Source of the DNA: Takashimella koratensis
Taxonomy: Eukaryota; Basidiomycota; Tremellomycetes; Trichosporonales; Tetragoniomycetaceae
Reading direction: 5' to 3'
Assembly: GCA_003116875.1 (NCBI GenBank)
Contig: BCKT01000001.1
Span: 1,669,486 to 1,733,485 of the forward strand
Length of the DNA stretch: 64,000 nucleotides
Positions within the stretch are counted from its first letter, which is position 1. Each line of letters opens with the position of its first letter. Below, in pieces: positions 37,608 to 49,200 of this stretch. Below the pieces are notes generated by a model, which saw only the letters and a list, made by a program, of their open reading frames with translations, was not told the DNA's origin and ran no database searches. The position numbers were made by a program, and so were the translations under genes.

Positions 37608-40600
37608 ACAAGAAAGATCGAGGTCTGTGGGAATCTTCTTCATCTAGAGTTGCGCAAAGGGAGATTGGGCTATGTGTGATGTGCAGGACAGGGACGTTTA
37701 TGCAAGATGAGAAAAAAGCTTGCAATAGGCATTTGGCCACTTCCTCTACCACTTTTCTCTTACTTTCTTTCTTTCTTCCTTTTACATCAAGCCAAAAAAA
37801 AATGTTCATTAGCGGATCTCCAGTCTTCGTTCTCTAGCCTGACCTAAGATCCTATCCCCATGCGCCTTGCGTTACTTTTCGCTTCCTCTGCAAACACTTC
37901 ATCTTGATCTGGGGCTCTGGCACTCTTGCTTTCGTCAAGTCTGGTCGTTGTGCTGCACTGAGTCTTGAAGTCACGGCGGGTATTTCCGAGTAGGCGGGGG
38001 TACTCATAATACATGCTTCGCATTCATCTTGGCGAAGCCAGGTTTAGACTAGGCAGGCTCGCTTGGACGTATGCCCAAGGTGTCCTGACCACCTTGCAGC
38101 GCGAAAGAGTAAGCGGCGGAAATGACCCTCTCCAGTGCTTGTGTCCGGGGCTTAGATGACCACGGCCGAGGCAAGCGGTGATCGGCTACAATGCTGGTGT
38201 CTGCCACTTGCCTTGTTTAATGAGGCTATCAGCAGGGTAATGAATCTGTCTCGCTCGGCCGGAGAGGCTGATATCAGATCTGCATAGACGAGGGCAATGA
38301 CCACTCGGCTGAAGAGTGGACCACTCGCTTCCGACAGGAGAGGAGCCGGGAGCTCAAGGCAAGGAGCGGAGAAGGGAAAAGAAGGAGAAGGAGGAGGAGC
38401 TGCTCGGACGGGGCAAGGGAGGGACTTTTCGGTGGCGGAAAGGAAAAAAGAGGGCCTTCGGCCAGTGGGGACGGAGATGAATGAATACGATGAGGCTTGC
38501 GCCTCGTCATGGTCGTCTTTGGTCTGGTCGAGGGTCGGGGTGAGGTGGTGTGGTGGTGTGGTGGTGTGGTGGTGTGGGTCTCGTGGGTTCTGTGGGCCTG
38601 GAGCCGGTCGTGAGACCTAAACAAGGAAGGGAGTCTACAGAGTGACCTCGTGACCTCTTGGTGTCCTGTTGATCCTGTGATCGACCATGGTCGGAGGTGG
38701 GAGGAGAACGAGGAAGAGGGTTGACACCAGAGAGATGGAGACGTGGGCGCTAGGGTGCAGGATGGAGCACTAAGGAATCCAGCAGAGCCAGCCTGCCAAA
38801 GCTAGAGCAAAGCACGAGAGGAAGACCTAAAGCAAGCCAGCCCAACAGAAGCACAACGGATGGAATTGGGTTTAGAACCCCCGAATTCATTATGCCTCTG
38901 TCCGTCAACAGCTGTAGCCGGAGGGTTGCTTGCTCGGTTTGCAACAGCTGTCTGCCTGTCTGTCCGTGGGTGGGTTCCGAGGTGGCCGAACGCCACAAAA
39001 AAGAAGGACTTGTTTGTTTATGCGGCTGGGGTAGGGAGAGGGGCAGAGTGCCTGAGGACGGATCGTGAGTAGGGACCAATGCCGAAAGGGGAAACACGTC
39101 GGGGCAAGGGCAAAGGGCTGAGCGGGAGGGAGGGGGGAGGGGCCATTCAAACTTCAGGGTTCTTTCAGGGATCCCTTGTGCTTTCTTTCCACTGGTTGGA
39201 CGGGGAAAGTCTGCGCTAAGGGTCCCTTTGGCGCAGCGTGCACTGTTTGTTTGTGATGGAGTGTGTGTGTGTCTGTTTCTGTGTGTGGAGGCCAAGGAAC
39301 CAGGGTGAGAGCGTGCAAGAGACAGGGGGGTTTCGTGTCAGCGGTCAAGTCTCGTGCGCCCCTACCCTCCCCTGCTGCCTCGGCCCAGTCGGTGCTGCCT
39401 CGACTCTCATCTCCGTCGCCCCCTCAAGCATCCATCACATCCTCCAGTCATCCACAACCACCACAACCACCACAATCACCACAACAACCACCACAACAAC
39501 CACCACCACCTACCACACGCTCGTTACCCGTCGCCCTACCCTCGACACCTCGTTTCCGCCCGCTCCCATCCACGCGGGGGATTTATCCCACTCACCTTCC
39601 TTCTCCTCTCAGTGTTTTGTTTATCCCGCCTCCGCCCGCTCTGGTCGAAACACCCACCCACCAAGCGAAAAACTCCACACTCGCCCAGACCCGGCCCCTA
39701 GCCTTGCGTCGAGTGTATCAGATTTGACTGCGCCGAACCCGACCAACGTCGTTCTCGTATCGCTTCTCTCTCCCTCTTTTCCTTCTCTCACCGCGTACTC
39801 CCCCTCCCGACTCTGCCAATACACTCGCAGGTCTCGGTCTCACACAGTACCATCAACGAACGTTCCCATCACACCACGTTCCATCTCCACTCCGACCCCA
39901 CCTACACTCTTTTCCTACCTATACATCTTCATAATCCAAAGCTGGTCTTTACCTAACCGCCTAGTCGAGCACCTTCGTCTTTGACCCCCTTGCCCCCACC
40001 CGACCTCGCGCTGCGTGATTTCTGTGTATTGAAAAGTGACCGCCTCTCGCGTCACTTCCCGCACAGACCTAGTTCGCGTTGATTGCCCCTTGCCCCGTCT
40101 CTCGACACCTCCCACGTTCGTTTACCGTCCTCCGTGCATCCAGCACCTCGACAACTCGACAAATCGTTCATCGTCGTCGAGGTTCAGCGTGATCTGCAGG
40201 CAACCTTTGACGCGCTAGAAATCCCCCTTAACCCCTCAGTGAGTCTACCCTTCACCTTACCTCCGCGATTTGAACAACTCTCTTCCATCGCTCCAAAACA
40301 CGGTGATCCTGGATTTATGCGCCCTCGGACGGGGGCCGGCGAAGGGGGGCCTGCGAGTCAGGGAGAGCGTAGATGAGATGAGAGGGTGATAACACGCGTG
40401 ATGGATGGCAAGGGATGAACGCTGGGGTTGTAGGGGGTTTAGCGACGGGGGTAGCTTGGAATTTGCGCGTGGACGTCGAAAGTGTGTTTGGTATCATCCT
40501 TTGAGATGGCAGTCTCGGCCCAGACGAGTGGACGTGGTCGATCCTTTGCATCGAGCATCCTTGTGGCCGTCTCCCTCTGCTCCACTGCCAAATGCTTGTC

Positions 40601-40755
40601 GCTGCACTTTGTTCCCAGTCTCCACAACCACAAACATCCATCACCCAGCCTACCTACCGCTCTTTCCAATCTACACCCTCCTGACCTCACTCGCGACCCA
40701 GCCATTTGAACAACGCGCTGATCATATTGGTTACTCAGCGCCCCATCCTCTCACC
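37608..40755. other. 3.1 kb region without a recognisable gene; low complexity
   Basis: Contains the 3' end of the upstream gene, then purine-rich sequence (38300-38480), a GGTGGTGT array (38544-38577), a CAACCAC-type array (39430-39520) and a long CT-rich stretch (39350-40000). Open frames here are low-complexity and lack family similarity. The stretch from about 39300 may be a long leader of the gene at 40756, with a possible leader intron (GTGAGT near 40238, CAG near 40619). Confidence 0.5.
38544..38577 (+). repeat. GGTGGTGT tandem array
   Basis: About four 8-bp units, G-rich on the plus strand. Confidence 0.8.
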
Positions 40756-42071
40756 ATGGCGCCCCAACCCATCCCCGTTCCCGCCCCAACGCCGGGGCCC
40801 GAGGCCGCCCCGGGTCTCAACCCTACCCCTGTCGCATTTGACGAGCGCGATCAAATCGTCACTGTCCTCTCCACCGCGGCTGCCGCCACCTCTTCCACCT
40901 CTTCCTCCGGCTCGTCCTCGGCATCGCTCATCGGACCCATCGTCGGTGGTCTCGTCGGTGGTATCGCCGCCGGCCTGCTGATCGCTGGTATCTGGTACTA
41001 CTGCGCGCGTAAATCGCAGCGCGAGAAAGAGGTGCGTCGGTGCTCGAGCTAATTGAGATAGATATGTCTCTACTTCTGTGGCGAGATGGGGATCTTTTGA
41101 GCTAACTTTTATTTTAGGAGGCACGGTTGCGATACCAGCGTCGCAAGGCGAAGCGACAGCAGCAGCAGACTCGGCCCTCCGCATCGAGCTCTCGGCAGGC
41201 ATCAGCGACCAAGCTCGTTCCTCAAGAAAAGGAGTACTCCGCCGCTCCTGTCACCCCAATCTCTGCTGTTCCTACGTTGCCGAAGAACACATACGACCCG
41301 TACAAGATCGAGCAGGGCTACGGATACGCAACTGCCCCGCCTTCCCAACTCCCGGCGGGATACCAGTACGGCCAGGACGCGCAGTACGGTTACAACGCCA
41401 ACCCAAACGCGGCGTACGAGGAGCACCAGAACCAGTACAACGACCCAAACCAACACTACCAACAAGTCGACTTGTCCGCCGACGATACCCCTACCGTCCC
41501 TGCACCCGCTGCTGCCGCACCCCCAGAGAAGAAGAGCAAGTCGTCCCGCGGGGAGAAGCGTGTCGCTGCTGCCGAACAAGCTGCCGCCGCTGCCGCTGCG
41601 CCCATCAGCGAGCGACACCGACCTAACAAGCCGTCGCCGCTCGCGCTTGCCCGTGAACAAGAGGCTCGCGACGCCGCGCCCAAATGGGGAGAGGGCCCCT
41701 TCCGATCCCCGACTAACCCGATCAGTCCGAGTAACTACGGTGACGCCCAGGAGACCCTTGAGGACGAGCGCGACAGGTACCTCTCTGCCGCGCAGACCAA
41801 GGGGATCAAATCCAGCAGTGAAGGTCGGGCAACGTCTGGCGAGTGGGGGGTCGCTCTCGGTTCGCCAAACCACGACGGAACATTTGCCGATCAGCAGGGG
41901 CAACAGGCGACTTCGGACAGCGGACACAGCTACGGTGGACATCGACCATTCGCGGCTGACCCGTATCTCTCGGCAGCGTCGAACCAGACCCGCGCTCCAT
42001 CCGGACAGTACACGTCTGACCCTTACGCTTCGTACCACGATGACTCCAAGGCGAAGAAGTCGTGGATTTAA
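40756..42071 (+). CDS. Single-pass membrane protein with disordered Gln/Tyr-rich tail, unknown function
   Basis: Not a named family. The ATG at 40756 gives MAPQPIPVPAPTPGPEAAPG, a short Pro-rich N-terminus without a signal peptide, then a Ser/Thr run (ATSSTSSSGSSSASL). One membrane helix with glycine zipper follows at about 40930-41005 (IGPIVGGLVGGIAAGLLIAGIWYYC) and a basic stop-transfer ARKSQREKE. After one intron the tail of about 315 residues is rich in Gln, Tyr, Ser, Pro and Ala, with YGYATAPPSQLPAGYQYGQ and PYASYHDDSKAKKSWI at the end; the stop is TAA at 42069-42071. The layout recalls fungal surface sensors of the Mid2/WSC sort, but without a signal peptide or cysteine domain, so this is only an analogy. 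Confidence 0.75.
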
Positions 42072-42937
42072 ACGAGGTCTGTGGAGGACCGGACCGAACA
42101 ATGAAAATTCAAAACATAAACAACGTCGATGATCGATTTCCTCACCTTCTTCCTATCGCGGGGTCGGTAACTCCCACCACATTCTTTCATTATAACTCTG
42201 GGACCTTACTGTACTCTTCAACCTTCTATACCTCCTATCCACTTCTTCAATCTAGTAAAACCATACGCCAGCTCTCTCAGTTCCCTCCTATCCGCGGTCA
42301 AGACACCTTGCCGCCTCACTTGTACACTCTGCACCGATAGCGGCTGTAGGCCCCTAGCCTGTCGCTTCGTCCTGACCCAACCTCGTCTCTCTCATAGTCC
42401 CCCTTCTTCATCCAGTCTATTTCATCTCTCCAATGTGTTCGCTTCCTCGCAATATTCCCTCCCACTCTTTTCTCCCCCACTATCCTTGCCTCGCCTCCCC
42501 TTCGCCGCCCAAATTTGATCTCATTCGCTCCTCTCTGTTGGTCAATTTAGGATCACGCCCCGATAAGTTTCCTCGAGGACATGCATTATCTATTATCTGG
42601 ATTCAAGCTGCGCTCTTCAACGAGTGGTATGAGTGCATGGGTACGAGTACGTACCAAGTTGCGCTGCGGTCGAGGGAGAGACGATTATCGATTGCTTAGC
42701 TGCGCCAAGCGTGCGTACGTCATTGGACGATTTGCCACAGACACCCTCTAGTAAAATGCGATCCACCGGGTGGAATCTTGAATCTTGACAACACTGCACC
42801 GCAACAGCATCCACCCAAACAACACCAACGTCAACAGCCTCGACCGCGCTCTTCCTCAGACTCACCAGCCAGACACCTACCTCCCCATTCCGCCCCTCGC
42901 CTTTCCGCCTGACCCTCACATCCACGCTCATCCCACC
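42072..42937. other. Intergenic between two plus-strand genes
   Basis: 3' region of the membrane protein gene and promoter/leader of the J-protein gene. CA-rich leader at 42780-42935. No gene seen. Confidence 0.5.
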
Positions 42938-45804
42938 ATGTCGACCATCGTCGACGCTCGGGCTCGGAGCAACTACACTCCTGCCGACTGTCCTCAGTAA
43001 GTCATGGTTGAACCAGACTCTTACTCTCCTCTATACCGCACACCTCTCTCTTCTCCTGCCTTCTCGATGCCGACTCCCCGCTTCTCTCTGCTCTTTGCAG
43101 ATCACAAATCACATCCTAGTGCACTCTCCAGTAGCTGACTTCCCTGCCCCTTGTCTGTCTCCTTCCTATCCAGGTGTCAATCGGCACAGGAATACCTCGT
43201 CCCTCCGACCTTCATCGGAACCTTGCGTATCCGCTGTTCCTCTTGCCGAGCACTGTTCACGCACCCTCAGCCTGCGCCTCGTTCCCGGACCGGCGGCGGG
43301 GGTGGTACCGGCGGTTACGCTGGCACCGGGGCAGCAGGTGGAGGCGGTGGGGCCGGAGCTCGAGCAAGTGGGATGTTTGGGGCCGCCGCGGGAGGTGGGC
43401 GACGGATCGGATCAGACGCGAACCCGATTGATATGGCGTATTACGACGTACTGGGACTAGGGAGCCAATGTACCACCGAAGAGGTCAAGAAGGCCTACCG
43501 CCGGCTGGCGATCAAGGTGAGTCAGGCAAGAGCTGTGTTGCATGGATCCGAGGAGAAGTGTGGTGTCAAGGGCCGGTCCTAAGGATTAGCTAAGGTAGCA
43601 CCGAGAGAGCGGATACTGATGGCGGACTGTAGCTGCATCCCGACAAGAACCGTGACGACCCAGACGCCGAAGAGAAAGTAAGTCGATGCAAAAGCGTATC
43701 GCAATCCCCATCTCCAATTAAGATTCCCTCTCAACAACCCCTCCATTCAGCTGGGATGACATCGCTAACAACATAACGTCTAGTTCAAACAAATCTCCAT
43801 TGCATACCAGGTCCTATCCGACCCCGAGCTGAGGCACAAATACAACGAGTTTGGGCAGAAGAACGGGGGCGGAGGCGTAGCCGAGCCCGCTGGAGGGTTT
43901 CAGGATCCCGAAGAAGTGTTTGGGAAGATGTTTGGTGGTGATAGATTTGATGACCTTATCGGGTCGATCAGTATCGGTAGGTCTAGTTCCTTCTTGTCGC
44001 TTGAATTGGATAGTGAAGTTTGTGAAGCTTGGCGTGGAATTTTAGGTGAAGCTGATTTGGTGCGTAGGTAAGGATATGAAGGACGCGTTCCAGCAGCAGC
44101 ACGAGGACGAGTCACTTGGTGGGATCACGATAGGACCCACTGGGCGCCCGGTGATGACTCCCGAAGCGATGCAGAGGAAGATTGCGCGCGACAGGCGTAT
44201 TGCAGAAGAAGTGCGTAGGGTTGAAACCTCTCTTCCTATTCTTATCCCTTGGCACTACACCCTCTGCGCCCTTCTTGTCCCCTTGCTTCTCTTGGATGTG
44301 GGCAACAACCATGATCTTGTCCACCAGCCCATGGTAGAGTCCAGCCCTAACCACTCATGATGATTAGAAAGCAGCTGTCCGTCGTGCTCGTGTCGACAAA
44401 CTCTCCGCCAACCTCATTAACAAGCTCTCCATCTTCACTGAAGCCGCCAAGGGCCCTGAAGACAAACTCGTCGGCGCGTCGTTCCGCGAGATATGCCGAC
44501 TCGAGGCTGAGGATCTCAAAGATGAGAGTTATGGGTTTGAGCTACTTCATTCGATCGGGAGGACGTATCAGGCGAAGTCGCAGCAGTACATGGTGAGTTG
44601 GGGCGTGACGGGTGATTTGCCTCGGACAAGGGTTCAAAGAGTGGGAAGGAGCTGACTAGAACCTTCGGCCACCCCCTAGGCGTCGTCTCAGTTTGCTCCG
44701 CTTGGATGGTTTCATGGCGCCAAGACGACGTTCGCGACCGTCTCGGACACGTACGTCGAGCCTTTTTTTTGCTCCACCCTTTGAACCCTTCTTCTTTCCA
44801 GCTTAATCGAATCACACCCGCTGACCGTATTGGCTGTCTCTGATTTCTATCCAATGCCTCCCACAGCGTGTCCACCGTGCGATCCGCGATCGAACTCAAG
44901 GCGGTTTTCGACAGGCTCCAGCAAGCCGAGCACTCTGGTATGGATGCCGAGGCCCTGAGGAAGCTCGAGGAGCAGGCTGCTGAACAAGGCATGCGGACGT
45001 TGTGGAAGGTGAGCGATCGTGATCTCCCCCCTGCGCTTGGTGCGATCTTAAAACGACTAAAGGAGATATTGATACTTACGCCTTTGTCTGTGTACAGGGC
45101 GCCAAACTTGAAGTCGAAGGTGTGATCCGTGAGACTTGTGACAGAGTCTTGTCAGACAAAGCCGTGTCTGCGGAAAAGCGAGAACTCCGCGCTGCCGCAC
45201 TTGGTATGATGGGCGAGGTAAGTTGACTCTTTGCTTGGCTCTCGATACCAATTAGTTTCAGGACTGACACTTTGGTCATTAGGCTTTCTTGTCTGTTCAC
45301 AAACCGGGTGAAGAGCCCAAGACCAAAGACGAATCGTATGTCAAGGTCGAGACTCCGGCGTCCAAGCAGCGTGACGCGGCGAAAGCGCAGGGTCAGAGTC
45401 AAGGCGGGAGTCAACAGCCCTCCGCATCCAAGCCTGCTCCGGCACCTGCGACTTCAGCACCACCACCACCACCAGCAGCTGCTCGCCCTGCTCCTGCACC
45501 GGCCGCTGCACCGACTCCCGCACCCGCCCCGGCCGCTAGCACCGCCTCTGCGGCGTCTTCGAGCGCCAAGAGCGATGCGGATAGACAGCGTGAAGAGATC
45601 CAGGCTGCTGCCTACAAAGCCTGTGAGTTGGTTCCGCCTTTGTCTCAAAAGCAAGTGACCTGCCCAGCCAGCTGACTTGGGTATCATGTAGACGAGAGCA
45701 AGCGCGCTGCGTCGTCGACTTCTGGAGAGACGGCAAGTGGGTCCGACAGTGCTCCGCCGGGATCAGGACCCAACGCTACCGACTCACCAAATCATACCGC
45801 CTAA
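42938..45804 (+). CDS. J-domain co-chaperone with N-terminal C4 zinc ribbon and DnaJ-X domain (CAJ1/DJP1-like)
   Basis: Hsp40 partner of Hsp70. ATG at 42938. Exon 1 ends in DCPQ and joins CQSAQEYLVPPTF, so the N-terminus forms CPQC and, 20 residues on, CSSC: a probable zinc ribbon. A Gly-rich linker of about 45 residues follows. The J domain spans about 43430-43860, with YYDVLGLGSQCTTEEVKKAYR and, after splicing, the essential HPD in KLHPDKNRDDPDAEEKFKQI. Next come the DnaJ-X domain (RVDKLSANLINKLSIFTEAAK, GFELLHSIGRTYQAKSQQYM), a helical part, and an Ala/Pro-rich tail ending DSPNHTA, stop TAA at 45802-45804. About ten introns. Yeast Caj1 and Djp1 share J plus DnaJ-X but begin at the J domain; the zinc ribbon is extra. 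Confidence 0.87.
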
Positions 45805-46248
45805 CCACTGTCGAGCGCAAAGGTGGGGGAATTCCAAAAGATTTGTTGGGTTAGACTCGTGAAGACCGCCCACGGGTGGGGGAGGCGATGAAAACGCCTT
45901 GGTGAGGCTCGTGCGTGGAACGGAGTATGCCAGTGGTCGTCGTTTTGCAGTGTTTCTTGTCAGGATAGTAATGTTTGTTCATGTACAGTAACAGATTATA
46001 CGGGCTCATGTGGAACGAAAGAAATGGATGTGCATGTGACACAGATAGACATCATGTGGGCCCGATGTTTACTCGATGATAAGCGAAAGCTCATGGATTT
46101 GAGTTGTGTGCAGTTGGACAAATGACAAATGGAAAGAGACAGATGGTTTTGACTAAATGGTATTGCGAGACAGAAGACAATTGGAATGTTTCGACAAGTT
46201 GTGGTGAGGAAAAAATAATGCTTCGAGGTTGATTGGTTTCCACTTTGC
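45805..46248. other. Convergent 3' intergenic region
   Basis: 3' ends of the J-protein gene (+) and the kinase gene (-). No gene seen. Confidence 0.5.
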
Positions 46249-49200
46249 TCATGTCGCACCGAGGAAAGGTTCGGGGCTACCGAGGACGAACTGCCATCGC
46301 CCAATCATCACCGCGTCACTGCTCCATCGCGAAACATCGCCACGATCACAGTCAGTACTTTTATCCCTTGTTCTATACGTCCATCCTTAGACACGCCAAC
46401 TCACGGTACAGAAAGTGGTGATAGAGTCGATACTTTGGTCGAAATCTTGTGTTGATAACCTGTAGACATGATATCCGATGACGCCGCCCAAGTACCCCAT
46501 GGTCCTCCGTCACGTTGTTGTTGCCAGACGTTGAAGTTGACTTTGGTCCTTGGCTTGAAAGTCGATACGAACATTGCCCAGCGCCTGGCGGAAAGGGTAC
46601 CGAATACCTGTGGCACGGTTTAGCTCAAGGTTTTCAATACTTGACAATAGATACTTACTATGGCAACATCTTCTCGACTAAGCTTGTGCTCGAGCCCAAA
46701 GTTGTCCAGGATCCAATCGATGTTCGCTTTGAGGTACTCTTTGGTAACGCTCAGGTCTTTGTCCCTGTACCTCTCCAACCTTCCGTCCTCGATGACGAGC
46801 GCTGCGGTGCTTCGTCCTACCAGCAAGGGGAAGGGATACTGCCTCGCCACCCCTTCCCTGTCCGTACAAGTTCCGTCAGCTTGGTCTCTAGCTCTCCCTT
46901 CCCCCTCCTTGGACAAAAGGAGAGAAATGATAGTTTAGAACATATACGTACTCTTCTCTCACACCAGCAGTTGACCTGAACAACAGCCTCTGCCACACAT
47001 TATTCGCCGGCGACCTTGCGTTGACAGGCTCACTCATGACATTGAATCTATCCGCCAGACTCAGCGTCGGCATTGGCGGCTGAGACGTTTTGAAGGTGGG
47101 AAGGTTCGCATCGTACAGTTCATGGAACGTTCCATGTCGGAAGTAGCCTACAGTCCCGAGTTTTACCGGGATCGGATTCCATAGCGCTACAGCGAGGAGG
47201 TCGGCGTGATCGTCTCTGAGTGAATGGCGGTACAACCTCTCAGTACGATCGTTCTCCCTGATACCTTCGTCGGTTACGCCAGTAGGAGGGTCGGCTGAGT
47301 AGACGGAACTGGAGCTGCTGGAGGAGTGGTGATCTTCTCCCGGCTCCACATGTGGTTCCAAGACGGTCGGCAGGACACTGAATGAGATGGCGTCATTTGT
47401 TCGGCTCATTTACTCAGCAAACACAACAAATCACCCACGTCTGCTCCTCGGGGTCTGTCTGGGTATCAAAGAATTGATCCTCTTCGCTTGACGAACTAGA
47501 CGCCGACGCTTGGCTATCTGCTCTCTCGGGGACAAGACGTTTAGTCAACATCTCTTCGTGCTCGAGTGGCTGTCTGACTCACCGGAAGTGGCGGTACTCT
47601 TGCGTTCAGCCTCAGTGACTGTGTACATTCTCGCCAACTGAGCACTGATAACCTCAAACGACGGGCGCTCGCTCGATGCCTGTGCCCAACACTTGTTCTG
47701 CAGGATCCACAACTCGTCCGGAATTCCATCCGCCCTTCTCGGTCTCTTCCCTTTCTTCACATCGTGCCGAACCATGGACGCATCAAAGTGGAAAAACGGG
47801 ATTGACAGTGAATAGATCTCGTAGATTGTCATTCCGAACGCATAGACGTCGACTTGTCGAGTGAGTTTCCCACCGAGCATACGCTCGGGACTCTGCCATC
47901 GGAGAGTGCCAGAACAAGCACTTTCGACGGTCACGTCTGTCCCGGATTTGCGTGCAATGTCGAGCTTGATCTCGGAGAGGCCAAAGTCGCAGATGAGTGC
48001 GTGACCCTCGTCATTGATGAGGACGTTGTTTCCCTGCAAATCACAACAGAGAAGTCAGAAATCATGAATAGCCGATCTATCCGGCGGAGCTCACTTTGAA
48101 ATCGCCGTGGATCACTCGGCATGAGTGTAGATATTCCAGTCCCTGAGACACTTGATGTACCAGCGCGAGCTTGTTCACACGCTTGCCTTCGTCAGAGCCG
48201 AGGAAGTTCATAATGTTTCCCCGGCGCACTAAGGGGTGGTTCTCAGCTCACAGAGACTACTGCCCCGTAATTGGCTTACTGTAAGGGCTGACGAGGAACC
48301 AAGGAGGCGGGTCCGTCGTACTGGAAGCACCTAGGAACTCGAGGATGAACGGGCTTCGTAGATTGCGCCACACGTTGACCTCTCGGATGAACATCTGTGG
48401 CATTGTCAGATCACTTCCTTTCACATGAACAAACAACTGACCTGTCTCTCGGCCCCTTCGTTGAGCTCCTTGATAGCCACGACTTTATCCCCGTACATTC
48501 CCTTCCAGACCACCGAAAAGTTACCCGTAGAGATCCTCTCATCCTTGGTGACTTCGAGGGACGTGATGGTCCAATCTGGGATATCCACATCGCTCTCAGC
48601 GCCGCTGACCGAGCGGAGTGCTTTGATCGCCTTTTCGTAAAAGTCCTTGCGCACTTGCAAGTCCGGAGGCGGGGGGTGAGACATGACCCGAGGCGAGCCG
48701 GTCGATGGGGTGCCAGGGATAGGAGAGCCCGAAAGGCGGCGGGCGTCCAGTTGCGTGAGTGGTTGGATAGTTGGACGACCGCTACGAACGGCCATGCGGT
48801 TGTGCCAAGCCGGAGGAGGGCGCGAGGAGCCTGGCGCGGGAGGTGACGAAGTGGGGCTAGGAATTGACTCGAAGAACTGGTTCGAGTCGGACTCCGGCCG
48901 GATGACAAGGAGAGGGTGGTGTGCATGCCACTCAGCTTCGTACATCTGCATGAAGAACTCGATTCTTCGCTGCAGGGCTTTGACAGATTCTTGCAGCTGG
49001 TCATCTATGTCGCAGCATCAGGCGCTGTTGAATGGTCTGTGATGGTACTCACTCTTCTCGCAAACGATTTGCAACATGGCCTTGTCGTCGTTCATGGCTT
49101 CTTCAATCCGAGCAGTCAGAGCCTGAAAGTCGGCATGGAAGTCGCGTTTCGTCTGTTCCTGCCATGCCGCAATCTCGATAAAGGACTGGAGCTGTACGAT

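Noticed and set aside
38750..39295. A 181-codon minus-strand frame
   Set aside because: No family similarity, odd composition, no splice-supported partner exons.
39238..39984. A 248-codon Ser/Thr/Pro frame
   Set aside because: Caused by CAACCAC repeats and CT-rich sequence; no consistent domain, starts in a TG-rich tract.
46401..46403. TGA as the end of the kinase gene
   Set aside because: A GTGAGT donor overlaps this stop and splicing to 46318 gives a longer in-frame end. Kept as an alternative, not as the main call.
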